Source: Zobellia laminariae (lineage in GTDB: Bacteria > Bacteroidota > Bacteroidia > Flavobacteriales > Flavobacteriaceae). Taken from it: a stretch of 64,000 nt of DNA. Every line of letters begins with the position of its first letter. The first letter of the stretch is position 1. This document shows, in pieces, positions 7,791-19,370 of this stretch. The position numbers and the translations under genes were made by a program. The DNA lies in assembly GCF_009725995.1 (NCBI RefSeq), contig NZ_RCNS01000003.1, forward strand, positions 1,247,130 to 1,311,129, given 5' to 3'. The notes under the pieces were generated by a model that did no database searches, was not told the DNA's origin, and saw nothing but the letters and a program-made list of their open reading frames with translations.

Positions 7791-10172
7791 TTATCTTCTT
7801 CTTCCAGAATATTCCATAGCCTCGCCTTTACCGAAACCATAACTAAAGCCAAAAGTAATAAACCTACCACGTTGTCTTCGGGAATAAGTAGAAAAAGTTT
7901 CTTGCGTTGTTTCCGTTTCGTTTACTCGTGAAGCAAAAACATCTCTTACACTAAAGTTTACCACGCCTTTACCTTTCAATATCTTCTTGCGGGCGCCCAT
8001 ATCCAAAAAGAGGTTATCGCTTGTGTTTCCTTGAACCGTCTCATAACTACTTTGATAATTCCCTGTAGCTTCAAAATCTATATCTGCAGGCAATTTAAGT
8101 TTGGTCATTAACTTCATAGACCATCTATCGGCATTAAAATCGAATACCTGAGTATCTAAGCTTCCCTCTCTATCAAACTTGTTATAATTTACATCTGTAG
8201 TTACCGTAAACCACTTGGCAGGACTATACTTCCCATTAAACTCAACACCTGTAGCTTTGTTGGTACCAATGTTCTCTGGTTTACTTATGGTAACATCATC
8301 CTCATAGCTAAATATAGATTCAATAACATCTGTGGTGTAGCGGTGATACACACTAAAATTAAGCGATGCTTTTCCTAAAACATAAATACTTGTAATCTCA
8401 TAAGAATCTGTATACTCTGGTTGTAATTCCGGATTACCTTGACGGATATTAAAGTTATTTCTAATATTGAAAAAAGGATTCAAATCCCACAAATCTGGCC
8501 TATACACTCTGCGTGAGTATCCCGCTTGCATAGAAACCTTATCACTGAATTTATAGGACGTATGCGCACTAGGAAAAAGGTTGGTATACTTCTGTTCATT
8601 CTTCTGGTTGGTATTTTGCAATAATGTATTGAGGTTTGTTTGTTCCATACGGGCTCCTGCTTTCATACCCCATTTTCCAATTTCATATGCACCTGTACCA
8701 TAAACAGCAAAAACCTTTTGATCATATTCAAACACATTGGTCAAATTTGGGTTTGAAACATAAACCCCATTTTCTAAATCGTCAACCTCATAATCATTGC
8801 TAACATCGTTTAAAATATATTGACCACCTGCTTCCATTGTCCATTCTTCATTAAATGGCCGTGTATAATCTAGTTTAAAAGTATATTCCGCTTCCTGAAA
8901 TTCGGTACGGGTTCGTTGTGTGGCATCATTATCCTCTCCTGATATAGTTACATCTTCAAAATCTGACGATTGATCTTTACCGAAAAAATTTCCCAAAGCA
9001 CTGAACAAAAGATCATGGTCTTCGTGATCTTTAAAATCGCTTTTATATTGAAGCTCATACTGGTATTTTGGATTAGTAGCTTCTGTAGTTTCAGTACGCT
9101 CCCATTCTGAAACCAGCTGGTTATCCGCATCAAGAGATTTGTATTTTGTAATGGAAGGTTGATCTTCAATTTCATAGGCGAAATTCCCCGAAAGGGTCAA
9201 TACATTGTTTTCATTAATGTAATAATCCGTTCCTAAAATAATATTATAAAACTCCTCATTTCTAAACTCCTCACCTATTGAAGCAATTGAAGTGCCATCG
9301 GTAAGATTTCGGTTAATGTTTTCCGTATCATTTGGCAGTTCCCTATACCCTGCTCCTAATTGACTAAAAAGGTTGAAGCGTTCCGTACGGCGATTTAAAC
9401 TTAACCCAAAACTATGATTGTCCGGTGAACCTGTATTTAAACTAATAGAACCATTAAAGCCTTCCCGTTCTTCTTTTTTTATGACAATGTTGATTATACC
9501 CGAAGTACCCTCAGCGTCATACTTAGCCGAAGGATTGGTAATAACCTCTACCCTTTCAATCATATCAGAAGTAATAGTTCCCAATGCATTTCCACCATCT
9601 CCAGTAAGAATTGAAGGTTTGCCATTAATTAAGACTTGTACCCCTTGGCTTCCGCGTAAGCTTATTTGCCCTTCAATATTTACATTCACAGAAGGCACAT
9701 TGTTTAAAACCTCTAAGGCACTTGCTCCAGTGCTGCTAATATCCTTACCTACGTTGAATACCCTTTTATCTAACTTAAACTGTGTTCTAGATACCTCCCC
9801 TGCTACTACAACTTCTGAAAGCTGTTGAGCATCTTGATTCAGTTTCACTTGCCCCATATCAATAACTCCGTTTGCGGGCACGAGATTATCGAATCTTTTT
9901 TTCTCAAAGCCGATAAAACTAATTTCAATAAAATAGTTCTGAGCATCTGTTTTTAGGCTGAACGAACCATCGTCTAAAGTAGTGGTACCTGTAATTCCTT
10001 TTTGTGTGGTTTTGTCTCCTACCAAAACTGTTGCGAAAGCAACTGGCTGTCCGATAGATTGCTCAACTACGGTTCCTACAATTTCAATCTCACCATTCTG
10101 GGCAAGGCTTATATTCGTAATCAATAACGCCAAAAACAGCGTAAAAAAAGTGGAGGTAAATTTTAATTGCAT
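7791..10172 (-). CDS. Outer membrane beta-barrel protein, TonB-dependent receptor family
   Basis: A 793-residue outer membrane receptor. After a signal peptide (ending near SLAQNGEIE) comes a carboxypeptidase-regulatory-like domain (about 27-110) with GTVVEQSIGQPVAFATVLV, then a plug domain (about 115-230: EVLNNVPSVNVN, ISLRGSQGVQVLINGKPS, IERVEVITNPSAKYDAEGTS). The rest is barrel of the OMP_b-brl_3 type, with typical turns such as YSRRVYRPDLWDLNPF and GNPELQPEYTDSYE. The substrate is not readable from sequence; the downstream PepSY membrane gene hints at iron or another metal chelate. The upstream gap carries TTG-N20-TATATTCC, a weak promoter match. Confidence 0.9.
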   Translation of the reverse strand: MQLKFTSTFFTLFLALLITNISLAQNGEIEIVGTVVEQSIGQPVAFATVLVGDKTTQKGITGTTTLDDGSFSLKTDAQNYFIEISFIGFEKKRFDNLVPANGVIDMGQVKLNQDAQQLSEVVVAGEVSRTQFKLDKRVFNVGKDISSTGASALEVLNNVPSVNVNIEGQISLRGSQGVQVLINGKPSILTGDGGNALGTITSDMIERVEVITNPSAKYDAEGTSGIINIVIKKEEREGFNGSISLNTGSPDNHSFGLSLNRRTERFNLFSQLGAGYRELPNDTENINRNLTDGTSIASIGEEFRNEEFYNIILGTDYYINENNVLTLSGNFAYEIEDQPSITKYKSLDADNQLVSEWERTETTEATNPKYQYELQYKSDFKDHEDHDLLFSALGNFFGKDQSSDFEDVTISGEDNDATQRTRTEFQEAEYTFKLDYTRPFNEEWTMEAGGQYILNDVSNDYEVDDLENGVYVSNPNLTNVFEYDQKVFAVYGTGAYEIGKWGMKAGARMEQTNLNTLLQNTNQKNEQKYTNLFPSAHTSYKFSDKVSMQAGYSRRVYRPDLWDLNPFFNIRNNFNIRQGNPELQPEYTDSYEITSIYVLGKASLNFSVYHRYTTDVIESIFSYEDDVTISKPENIGTNKATGVEFNGKYSPAKWFTVTTDVNYNKFDREGSLDTQVFDFNADRWSMKLMTKLKLPADIDFEATGNYQSSYETVQGNTSDNLFLDMGARKKILKGKGVVNFSVRDVFASRVNETETTQETFSTYSRRQRGRFITFGFSYGFGKGEAMEYSGRRR

Positions 10173-10306
10173 GGTATGAGTTGTTTGGAATATAAAAATG
10201 CATAAAAAAACCGTCCAACGAAACTCAAAAAGAGCTATTTAACAATTTTAACAATGTTGAGTCAGCCTGATAAATACGCTGAATTAGAATAATTTAGGTT
10301 ATACGT

Positions 10307-12307
10307 TTAATCCCATTTCATGTTCTGTAAACGCACGGCGTTCAAAATAGCTAAAAGCGCTACGCCTACATCGGCAAAAACGGCTTCCCACATGGTAGCC
10401 ATTCCCCCAGCTCCAAGAATCATAACCAAAGCTTTGACCCCAAAGGCAAGAGCAATATTCTGCCAGACTATTTTTCTAGTAGACTTCCCTATTTGTATCG
10501 CCTGCGCAACTTTTTCAGGTTGATCGGTCTGTATGATAACATCCGCTGTCTCAATAGCCACGTCGCTTCCTAAACCGCCCATAGCAATACCAACATCGCT
10601 AACCGCCAATACCGGGGCATCATTTATACCATCACCAATAAAGGCTACTTTTGCCCCAGAGATATCCTTTAATTTTTCCACCTCGTTAAGTTTATCCTCA
10701 GGCAGAAGTCCACCCTTGGCCCAATCTACATGAAGTTCTTTGGCCACCTTCTGTGTAATGGCATCCTTATCTCCGGACAACATCACAATTTTAGACACCC
10801 CAGTTTTCCGTATCTTCTCAATAGCGGCCTCAGCACCATCCTTAAGTGCATCGGAAATAATAACGTAACCCGAGAACCTTCTATCAACAGCTACCATTAC
10901 TATACTTTCTACAACAGCCTCCGTTTCTTTAGGAACCGTTATTCCATTAGCAACCATTAGCGCTTTATTTCCTACCAAAACGGATTTACCCGCTACAGTA
11001 CCTGCCATACCCTTTCCTGCAATCTCAAAAACATCTTTGGCCTTACTACTAGCCCCTTCTTCTTTATACTCCAGAATGGCCTTTGCTATGGGATGGGTAG
11101 ATTGTGCTTCAATGGCCATGAGGTAGTCCATAAAATCCTTCTCGCCTAAGGACTCACCAGATTCGTCATTATCAGCATGTAAAATAATTTCCTTTATTTT
11201 AAACACACCCTTGGTTATAGTACCTGTTTTATCCATTGCCAAGGTGTTAATCTTGGTAATGGTATCTAGAAAGGAGGCACCTTTAAATAGAATACCATTT
11301 CGGGAAGCTGCACCTAGGCCTCCAAAATACCCTAAAGGAATTGAAATAACCAAAGCACACGGACAAGAAATAACCAAGAAAATTAACGCGCGGTAAAGCC
11401 AATCCCTAAAAATATATTCCTCAACAAAAAAGTAAGGTAACAAGGTTAGACCAATAGCCAAGAAAACCACAATTGGTGTATAAATTCTAGCAAACTTACG
11501 AATGAACAATTCTGTTTTTGACTTGCGGGCCGTGGCGTTCTGTACCATATCCAAAATACAGGCGATGGAGCTGTCTTTAAATTCTTTGGTAACCTCCACT
11601 TCAATAACCCCATCTAGATTAATACTCCCGGCAAATACTTTCTCACCTTGAGCAATAGTAGACGGTTTACTTTCCCCGGAAATAGCCGCTGTATTTAAAC
11701 TGGCTTTCTCCGATAATAATTTTCCGTCAAGCGGAACTTTCTCACCCAAACGAACTTGAATACGTTCACCAATTTTTACAGCTTCAGGAGCTACAGAAAA
11801 CATATCTCCGTTACGAAGCACCGTAGCCGATTTAGGCCTTACATCCAATAACGCCTTTATATTTCCTTTGGCCTTTGTCACGGCAGAATGCTGAAACAAT
11901 TCTCCCACCGCATAAAATAACATTACGGCCACACCTTCTGGATATTCCCCTATAGCGAATGCACCAATAGTGGCAATGGACATTAATAGAAATTCAGTAA
12001 AAAAATCTCCGTTCACAATGCTCTTCCAGCCCTGTTTCATTACCGGAAACCCCACAGGTACATAGGCAATACTGTACCAAACCACACGCACCCAGTCCGT
12101 AAAAAAGAGCACATTAAAAATATCTAGAGCAATACCTCCCAGTAACAGTACAAAGCTAATAATAGCCGGAAGGTACTGACCAAGAACCTTACTGGATTTT
12201 TCACTATCATGATTGCCACAACAGCTCCCACAATCGTCATCCGAAACTTCACCAGAATGTTGGTGATTATCTATATCCCGAAGATTGACCTTCTTCTTTT
12301 TTATCAT
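10307..12307 (-). CDS. Zn/Cd/Pb-translocating P-type ATPase (P1B-2 type)
   Basis: A heavy-metal efflux pump of about 666 residues in the inner membrane. Present are the P1B-2 membrane metal site SCPCALVISIP, the phosphorylation motif DKTGT, the actuator motif SGES, the HP site STHPIAKAI, and the hinge GDGINDAPVL. The N-terminus lacks a full heavy-metal-associated domain; instead it has a short His/Cys-rich stretch (HQHSG, then DDDCGSCCGNHDSE) likely to bind metal. The frame is open to 12427, but the ATG at 12307 gives the normal start. It follows the remains of a czc efflux operon, which fits a zinc or cadmium resistance locus of which this gene and the DUF6660-like gene look intact. Confidence 0.92.
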   Translation of the reverse strand: MIKKKKVNLRDIDNHQHSGEVSDDDCGSCCGNHDSEKSSKVLGQYLPAIISFVLLLGGIALDIFNVLFFTDWVRVVWYSIAYVPVGFPVMKQGWKSIVNGDFFTEFLLMSIATIGAFAIGEYPEGVAVMLFYAVGELFQHSAVTKAKGNIKALLDVRPKSATVLRNGDMFSVAPEAVKIGERIQVRLGEKVPLDGKLLSEKASLNTAAISGESKPSTIAQGEKVFAGSINLDGVIEVEVTKEFKDSSIACILDMVQNATARKSKTELFIRKFARIYTPIVVFLAIGLTLLPYFFVEEYIFRDWLYRALIFLVISCPCALVISIPLGYFGGLGAASRNGILFKGASFLDTITKINTLAMDKTGTITKGVFKIKEIILHADNDESGESLGEKDFMDYLMAIEAQSTHPIAKAILEYKEEGASSKAKDVFEIAGKGMAGTVAGKSVLVGNKALMVANGITVPKETEAVVESIVMVAVDRRFSGYVIISDALKDGAEAAIEKIRKTGVSKIVMLSGDKDAITQKVAKELHVDWAKGGLLPEDKLNEVEKLKDISGAKVAFIGDGINDAPVLAVSDVGIAMGGLGSDVAIETADVIIQTDQPEKVAQAIQIGKSTRKIVWQNIALAFGVKALVMILGAGGMATMWEAVFADVGVALLAILNAVRLQNMKWD

Positions 12308-12450
12308 TTCTCTAAAATTGTAAGTTCTTAAATAACTTCTTGCAAACGTGTTGCTAGAGCCACCCGTAATAAAATTTATTCCAAATAAAGTAAAGACCTC
12401 GTACGCGAAAATTATTAAGCGAAACAAGTTGCCCTAGCAGTATAATTGGT

Positions 12451-12687
12451 CTAATGACTATGTTCCGCTTCTCCCTTTTTCATTTCCGCCATTAAATAGT
12501 AGGCATTATTGAAAGCAAACTTAGATTGAGAGTCAATTTTCGTCAAAAAATTTACAGCGACCCACTCATCATCTTCAGTACCTAAAGTTACTTCATACGG
12601 AACAAAACTAAATGCGTCTCCTTCTTTTTCTACACCCACTGCTCTACTATGTAATTGTTGTAATGAGGCACCACACTTTTTACCCTT
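12451..12687 (-). pseudogene. CzcB-like efflux adaptor, C-terminal remnant
   Basis: The open frame after the TAA at 12688-12690 encodes 78 residues with no proper start. GASLQQLHSRAVGV, FVPYEVTLGTEDDEWVAVNF and AYYLMAEMKKGEAEHSH are the C-terminal end of RND periplasmic adaptor (membrane fusion) proteins of the CzcB type, including the His-rich tail. A full adaptor is around 400 residues, so most of the gene is missing. Its upstream end touches a piece of czcA rather than its own 5' half, which points to an internal deletion. The fragment lies on the same strand as, and just upstream of, the P-type ATPase gene. Confidence 0.8.
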
Positions 12688-12797
12688 TTAAGAGATACCT
12701 GGGTCATGCTCCAAATACCTGTGCCAACTAGTGCAAGCGTGAGCAGACCAACAATAAATTTGTTATTGATGGAAAAATCAATGATTCTATTAATCAT
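12630..12797 (-). pseudogene. CzcA-like RND efflux pump, N-terminal remnant
   Basis: ATG at 12797 opens 55 codons ending in TAG at 12630. The first 34 residues are a CzcA/CusA N-terminus: MINRIIDFSINNKF, then the first membrane helix and IWSMTQV. In intact proteins PIDAVPDI-like sequence follows MTQV; here the frame changes to unrelated residues around 12695, where the CzcB remnant begins in another frame. The pump is normally over 1000 residues, so it is not functional. The stump keeps a plausible start codon and may still be translated as a short membrane peptide. Confidence 0.8.
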
Positions 12798-12922
12798 ATG
12801 GAATGTTATAATTCAGTTAAAAATGCGTTTCCTGCCTAGAAGCAAAAACGACAAAAATTAGGGTAATGAAATCTGAAACAAATTCATTACAACGGGATAT
12901 AAGTATCCCCTAGAAAACTGAA

Positions 12923-13231
12923 TTATACCCTGGGAGGTTGTAAAAGGTCTAGAAAAACGTCTTTGCCCGAACTCTCAAAGTGGGCTAATTCTTCTTGTGA
13001 AATTAACGGTTGGAAAAGCTCAAACGTAACCATATTAAAATTGACCGTATGCGTGTGACAGCAGTGACACATGCAGAACGGAGAACACATATCATTAGAT
13101 GCATGTCCGTGATCCACACCATTATATGCAGCTAGCGTAACCTGATTATCGGTCACAATATCTGCATCACTACAAGGCACCACATTGAGTGCCAAAAAGT
13201 AAACGGATAATATGAGAGTCAATAATTTCAC
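12923..13231 (-). CDS. Small Cys/His-rich exported protein of a heavy-metal efflux locus (DUF6660-like)
   Basis: A 102-residue protein starting at GTG 13231 (KLLTLILSVYFLALNVVPC is the signal peptide region). The mature part has a His-rich turn (DHGHASND) and a dense metal-ligand cluster, MCSPFCMCHCCHTH (four Cys pairs/His), then a conserved tail ending FLDLLQPPRV. As I recall the family, these proteins occur at the head of CusA/CzcA efflux operons in Flavobacteriia; a periplasmic metal-binding or sensing role is inferred, not known. The open frame extends to 13294, but the extra 21 residues overlap the promoter and lack a membrane-export character. It survives upstream of the deleted czcA-czcB region. 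Confidence 0.72.
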   Translation of the reverse strand: MKLLTLILSVYFLALNVVPCSDADIVTDNQVTLAAYNGVDHGHASNDMCSPFCMCHCCHTHTVNFNMVTFELFQPLISQEELAHFESSGKDVFLDLLQPPRV

Positions 13232-13235
13232 GCTG

Positions 13236-13263
13236 CAAAGGTATAAAGATTTTGATTGGGCAA
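13236..13263 (-). promoter_or_regulatory. Promoter of the czc remnant/P-type ATPase locus
   Basis: On the minus strand TTG (13263-13261) is followed after 17 bases by TACCTTTG (13243-13236), a full match to the flavobacterial TTG-N17-23-TAnnTTTG promoter. The expected start of transcription falls almost on the GTG start codon at 13231, which would make the message leaderless. Confidence 0.6.
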
Positions 13264-13448
13264 TACATTTATTGGATATAAAGCAAGAAGCCATATCTAA
13301 TATAGCCTAAAGACGACTTGTAATACTTTAGCTACTTTTTGTATATTTAGTTATTAAGCAATTGAGTTAACAGCAAATCTACATCCAAAAGAATATCAGT
13401 TTCCTTAAGACGACAAAAACAGTTCAGCTTAATTCAAAAATATAAAGA

Positions 13449-14261
13449 TTGCAGCAACATTTAAGACTTTTACTACTTCTGTCAACTGTATTGATTTCTT
13501 ATAATGGAATGAGTCAGAAAAACACAACCTTATTAAATGGGATAGTCAAAAGTGCTGAAAATGATGTTTCTAATGTATTAATTGTCAACTTAAATTCTAA
13601 GAAATCTACAATTACAGACTCTTCAGGACTATTCACTATTGAGGTTAGATTAAGGGATTCACTCCGTATTATGGCAGTTCAATATATTAAAAAGGAAATT
13701 GTTATTACAGATAGCATTTTCAATGAAAATTTTGTTACCATAAACCTTATTGATAATATTATTAATTTAAATGAAGTTACCGTTACCCCTTATAATCTTA
13801 CAGGTAGAATAGACCAAGATCTTGACCGACTAAATATTAAACCAGCCGTTACTTCATCTTCTTTGAAATTACCAAATGCGGATTTGGAACTAATGACCCA
13901 TAGTGAGCGACTACTTATAGAGGCCGATCGCGGAAAGTATGTCTCTTATTATGTTATAGCCCTAAAAATAAATTTACATAAAACATTAAATAGATTTTCT
14001 GGCAGAACCAAATCATTAGAAGACATGGTAGCCCGAGATGAAAAAATGGCGATAGAAAAGCAAATCTTAACTAAGTTTTCAAAGAAGACACTATCAGAAA
14101 ATTTCGATATTCCTGAAACAAACATTGATGGATTTCTTACGTTTTGCCTATCTCAAGAAGATTTTTCTGAATTATCAAACACATGGAACACAACAGAGGT
14201 TTGGGATTATCTAAAGGCGAAAAGCATTGAATTCAAAAGAACCGATTTGATTACAGAATAA
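13449..14261 (+). CDS. Exported protein with carboxypeptidase regulatory-like domain, unknown function
   Basis: A 270-residue protein. TTG at 13449 is the only usable start: a TAA lies two codons upstream and the signal peptide (RLLLLLSTVLISYNGMSQ) begins at once. Residues about 27-105 resemble the CarboxypepD_reg-like fold that opens TonB-dependent receptors: LLNGIVKSAENDVSNVLIVN, STITDSSGLFTI and INLNEVTVTPYN. No plug or barrel follows; the rest is a mostly helical region with no recognised motif. Similar stand-alone proteins are common in Flavobacteriaceae but uncharacterised. Location is probably periplasm or outer membrane. The following small gene may or may not be linked (56-base gap). 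Confidence 0.65.
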   Translation: MQQHLRLLLLLSTVLISYNGMSQKNTTLLNGIVKSAENDVSNVLIVNLNSKKSTITDSSGLFTIEVRLRDSLRIMAVQYIKKEIVITDSIFNENFVTINLIDNIINLNEVTVTPYNLTGRIDQDLDRLNIKPAVTSSSLKLPNADLELMTHSERLLIEADRGKYVSYYVIALKINLHKTLNRFSGRTKSLEDMVARDEKMAIEKQILTKFSKKTLSENFDIPETNIDGFLTFCLSQEDFSELSNTWNTTEVWDYLKAKSIEFKRTDLITE

Positions 14262-14317
14262 TTGCTACTTGGAGAATTTGAATAAAAGATAAAAATACTT
14301 AACCCAAAACTTAACAA

Positions 14318-14515
14318 ATGGAAAATATTTGGATAATAGCAGTAAGCCTTTTGTTCATAGTCACTTTTCTTTTTTGGAAGGTTACCAGCGGTTATTTCAA
14401 AAAAGAATATGGTGAAAAGTTATGGAAACAATGGGGAACGAGACTTTTTTATTGGCAAGGTGTCATATACACAAGTACCGGTATTACATTTCTAACACTG
14501 CATTTCTTTAAATAG
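14318..14515 (+). CDS. Small membrane protein, unknown function
   Basis: A 65-residue protein with an N-terminal membrane helix (IWIIAVSLLFIVTFLFW, about 4-20), a charged middle (KKEYGEKLWKQWG) and a second hydrophobic stretch (YTSTGITFLTLHFF) at the C-terminus. The ATG is preceded by an A-rich leader as in neighbouring genes. The composition looks coding, but no family is recognised and its neighbours give no hint of function. Confidence 0.5.
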   Translation: MENIWIIAVSLLFIVTFLFWKVTSGYFKKEYGEKLWKQWGTRLFYWQGVIYTSTGITFLTLHFFK

Positions 14516-17244
<2,729 letters not shown>

Positions 17245-17277
17245 ATCAAAAACTACAGTTCGTAATTTATAAATTGC

Positions 17278-17310
17278 AAGCGGCTTCGGTAAAAACCGAA
17301 GCCGCTTTTT
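17278..17310 (+). terminator. Strong Rho-independent terminator after katG
   Basis: A perfect 13-bp stem, AAGCGGCTTCGGT (17278-17290) with ACCGAAGCCGCTT (17295-17307), has a 4-base loop and runs into T residues (17306-17311). Confidence 0.92.
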
Positions 17311-17465
17311 TATGGGGTAATCTCAGAAAAGAAATCAATTGATTCAAGATGTATAAACTATTCATTTACGTATTTTTATAAGGATGTTTTGTATTGGACT
17401 TTATTTTTTAGCGAAATATTTAACCCAATAAAAATATTTCATCGGCAATAGAACAACCAGTCATT

Positions 17466-18512
17466 ATGATAAAAATTCAACTTAAATTACTCACTTTAAG
17501 CCTAGTACTAACTACGGCCTTTATAGGATGTAAAGAGAATAAATCTAGTGTAACAGCGGATAAAGTGACTATATCTGTCAAGAGTGAAAACTTTCTTTCT
17601 GGTGAATTAGCTGAACCTATTATAATTGAAAGCCGAACCCTATCTGATGGTTCCACTGCCGATTGTTATAAAATAGTAGCTACCTCAACCCCCACAGATC
17701 ACGAAATGGGCCCTTGGTGCCCCAATAATATTTCGGACGATGCATCAGCTGGTGGTATTTGGTTAGATGGAGGAAAGGTTCATGATGTAGATGGTGATTT
17801 CGTGAAAAATCTGGCCACCTTTTATGAAGATGATACATGGATGTTATATGACAAGGAAACCGGTGAAATAACAAAAACTAAAACAAAACAAGAGTGCCAA
17901 GAAGCCGCAAATCCAAATGTAGGAGTAGAATATCAAAATTATTGTGTTGAATGTCTGCCTTCTTATGTAGCAGATATACAGCACACTTATTATATTCCTG
18001 TCACCCCTAAAAAAGCGGTTACTCCATACAAATTTTCAAGCCATCCAGGTGGCGGACCTCCTCCACGAGCCGACGGACATGAAAGACCAGAAGGCCCACC
18101 TGAAGGACATAGAGGTCCGGAAGGAAATTCAACCTTACCTTCTGATAGAGGCTTGGCATTTAATGGCGTAGCTTTTAATGCTCCTGCACCTGTAGATAAT
18201 ATCTTAGGTGCATATACTTTAGCACCATTTGATGATGCTGGCGGACATATAAATTTAAACGCAGGTTATCATTACCATGCAGCTACAGGGGTTTCCAAAA
18301 AAATAGAACAAACAGATAATCATTCCGCCATGATTGGTTATGCCTTTGACGGATACGGAATCTTTGAAAATGCAGATGCAAATGGAAAAGAATACACAGA
18401 TTTAGATGAGTCAAGAGGTCATTATGACGAGATACGTGGGTATCATTACCACGTAGACAAAGCAGGTAATAATAACTTTATAGACGGTTTACGAGGTGAA
18501 TATGCACTATAG
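17466..18512 (+). CDS. YHYH-domain lipoprotein
   Basis: A 348-residue predicted lipoprotein: signal peptide with lipobox ending TAFIGCKEN (Cys22). Two copies of the name-giving motif are present in the C-terminal half, AGYHYHAATG and RGYHYHVDKAG, with MIGYAFDGYGIFE between them, as in the YHYH protein family. A Pro/Gly-rich linker (about 195-220, with GGGPPPRADGHERPEGPP) separates an N-terminal part carrying GPWCPNN and CVECLPSY. The function of the family is unknown; the clustered His suggests metal binding. It overlaps the next gene by 11 bases, implying a shared transcript and a shared function with that membrane protein. Confidence 0.85.
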   Translation: MIKIQLKLLTLSLVLTTAFIGCKENKSSVTADKVTISVKSENFLSGELAEPIIIESRTLSDGSTADCYKIVATSTPTDHEMGPWCPNNISDDASAGGIWLDGGKVHDVDGDFVKNLATFYEDDTWMLYDKETGEITKTKTKQECQEAANPNVGVEYQNYCVECLPSYVADIQHTYYIPVTPKKAVTPYKFSSHPGGGPPPRADGHERPEGPPEGHRGPEGNSTLPSDRGLAFNGVAFNAPAPVDNILGAYTLAPFDDAGGHINLNAGYHYHAATGVSKKIEQTDNHSAMIGYAFDGYGIFENADANGKEYTDLDESRGHYDEIRGYHYHVDKAGNNNFIDGLRGEYAL

Positions 18513-19134
18513 AAAACCTATACTGCAACTATTCATTTTTTGTTTGATGTTAACGAGCAAAATTCTATTTGCTCATAACCCCGATTTATCTAATATTATT
18601 ATCTCTAAAACTGATAGTGGGCAAATAATTTTACAAATCAACAGCTCATTAACCGCTTTTCAACAAGAGGTTATTTACTTAAACGGAGAAGGTGCTTACC
18701 AATCACCCGAAGATTTTCAAAACCTTGTTCTCAATCATTTCAATGCCACTTTTTCCATTATTGTAAATGAACGAGACACCCTGCAGTTTAAGAACCCAAA
18801 GGTTTTCTTAGGTCATGAGACTAAATTAGTTGCCGAAATTATTGGATTACCAGAAACGGTTACCGCTATCCACTTAAAAAATGAACTATTCAAAGACGTT
18901 CATAACAACCAATCTGTAATTATCTTTTTGTTAGATAATTTTCCTAAGAAAAAATATACGCTAAACAAGACCAATACCCATCAAATCGCAATAGAACTTA
19001 AAGACGGAAAGTGGAACGAATTGGAAATAGAAAACACTGATTCTTATTTTAAATACTTAGAATACGCAGCTATTCCCGCAATAGTCCTTTTGTTATTCTA
19101 TGTAGTTAAAAAAAGAAAGAATATCAGTGCATAG
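18502..19134 (+). CDS. Exported protein with C-terminal membrane anchor, partner of the YHYH lipoprotein
   Basis: About 210 residues. A signal peptide (LQLFIFCLMLTSKILFAHNPD) leads a periplasmic domain of mixed strands (about 22-180), followed by one membrane helix (YAAIPAIVLLLFYVV) and a basic cytoplasmic tail (KKRKNISA). Topology is thus a periplasmic domain anchored to the inner membrane. The start may be GTG 18496 or ATG 18502; both lie inside the end of the YHYH gene. No family was recognised. The overlap with the YHYH gene suggests the two act together, possibly in metal or copper handling next to the cytochrome bd genes, but this is inference. Confidence 0.65.
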   Translation: MHYRKPILQLFIFCLMLTSKILFAHNPDLSNIIISKTDSGQIILQINSSLTAFQQEVIYLNGEGAYQSPEDFQNLVLNHFNATFSIIVNERDTLQFKNPKVFLGHETKLVAEIIGLPETVTAIHLKNELFKDVHNNQSVIIFLLDNFPKKKYTLNKTNTHQIAIELKDGKWNELEIENTDSYFKYLEYAAIPAIVLLLFYVVKKRKNISA

Positions 19135-19344
19135 AAGCTAGCCTTTTTCATATTCCCTCATTTGCAAAAAACTAAGGTTACCACAACTTTAAAGGTAAGT
19201 ATAGCGCAATTTTATATTCATGTTGAAATTAAAATGCCTATAACTTACAACATGCCCATACATTACTCTCAATTACAAAACCTCTTCCTAAATTTTATAA
19301 CTAAATGTGTAATCAATGTTACCCTCATACTTAGCTATATAGAG

Positions 19345-19352
19345 TATTTTTG
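19345..19352 (+). promoter_or_regulatory. Candidate -7 element of the cydAB promoter
   Basis: TATTTTTG matches TAnnTTTG exactly and lies 18 bases before the cydA ATG. Upstream, only an imperfect TGTTA near 19317-19321 is found at about the right spacing. Confidence 0.4.
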
Positions 19353-19370
19353 TTGACATAATTTCATCTT

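Noticed and set aside
9418..9828. 136-codon plus-strand open frame inside the TonB-dependent receptor gene
   Set aside because: The receptor on the minus strand is well supported by domain motifs over the same bases; this is its antisense shadow.
12308..12427. Upstream extension of the P-type ATPase frame
   Set aside because: The added 40 residues have no family similarity; ATG 12307 gives the normal His/Cys-rich start.
19162..19356. 64-codon open frame before cydA
   Set aside because: It starts at TTG, has unlikely composition, overlaps the proposed cydA -7 element and shows no family features; treated as chance.
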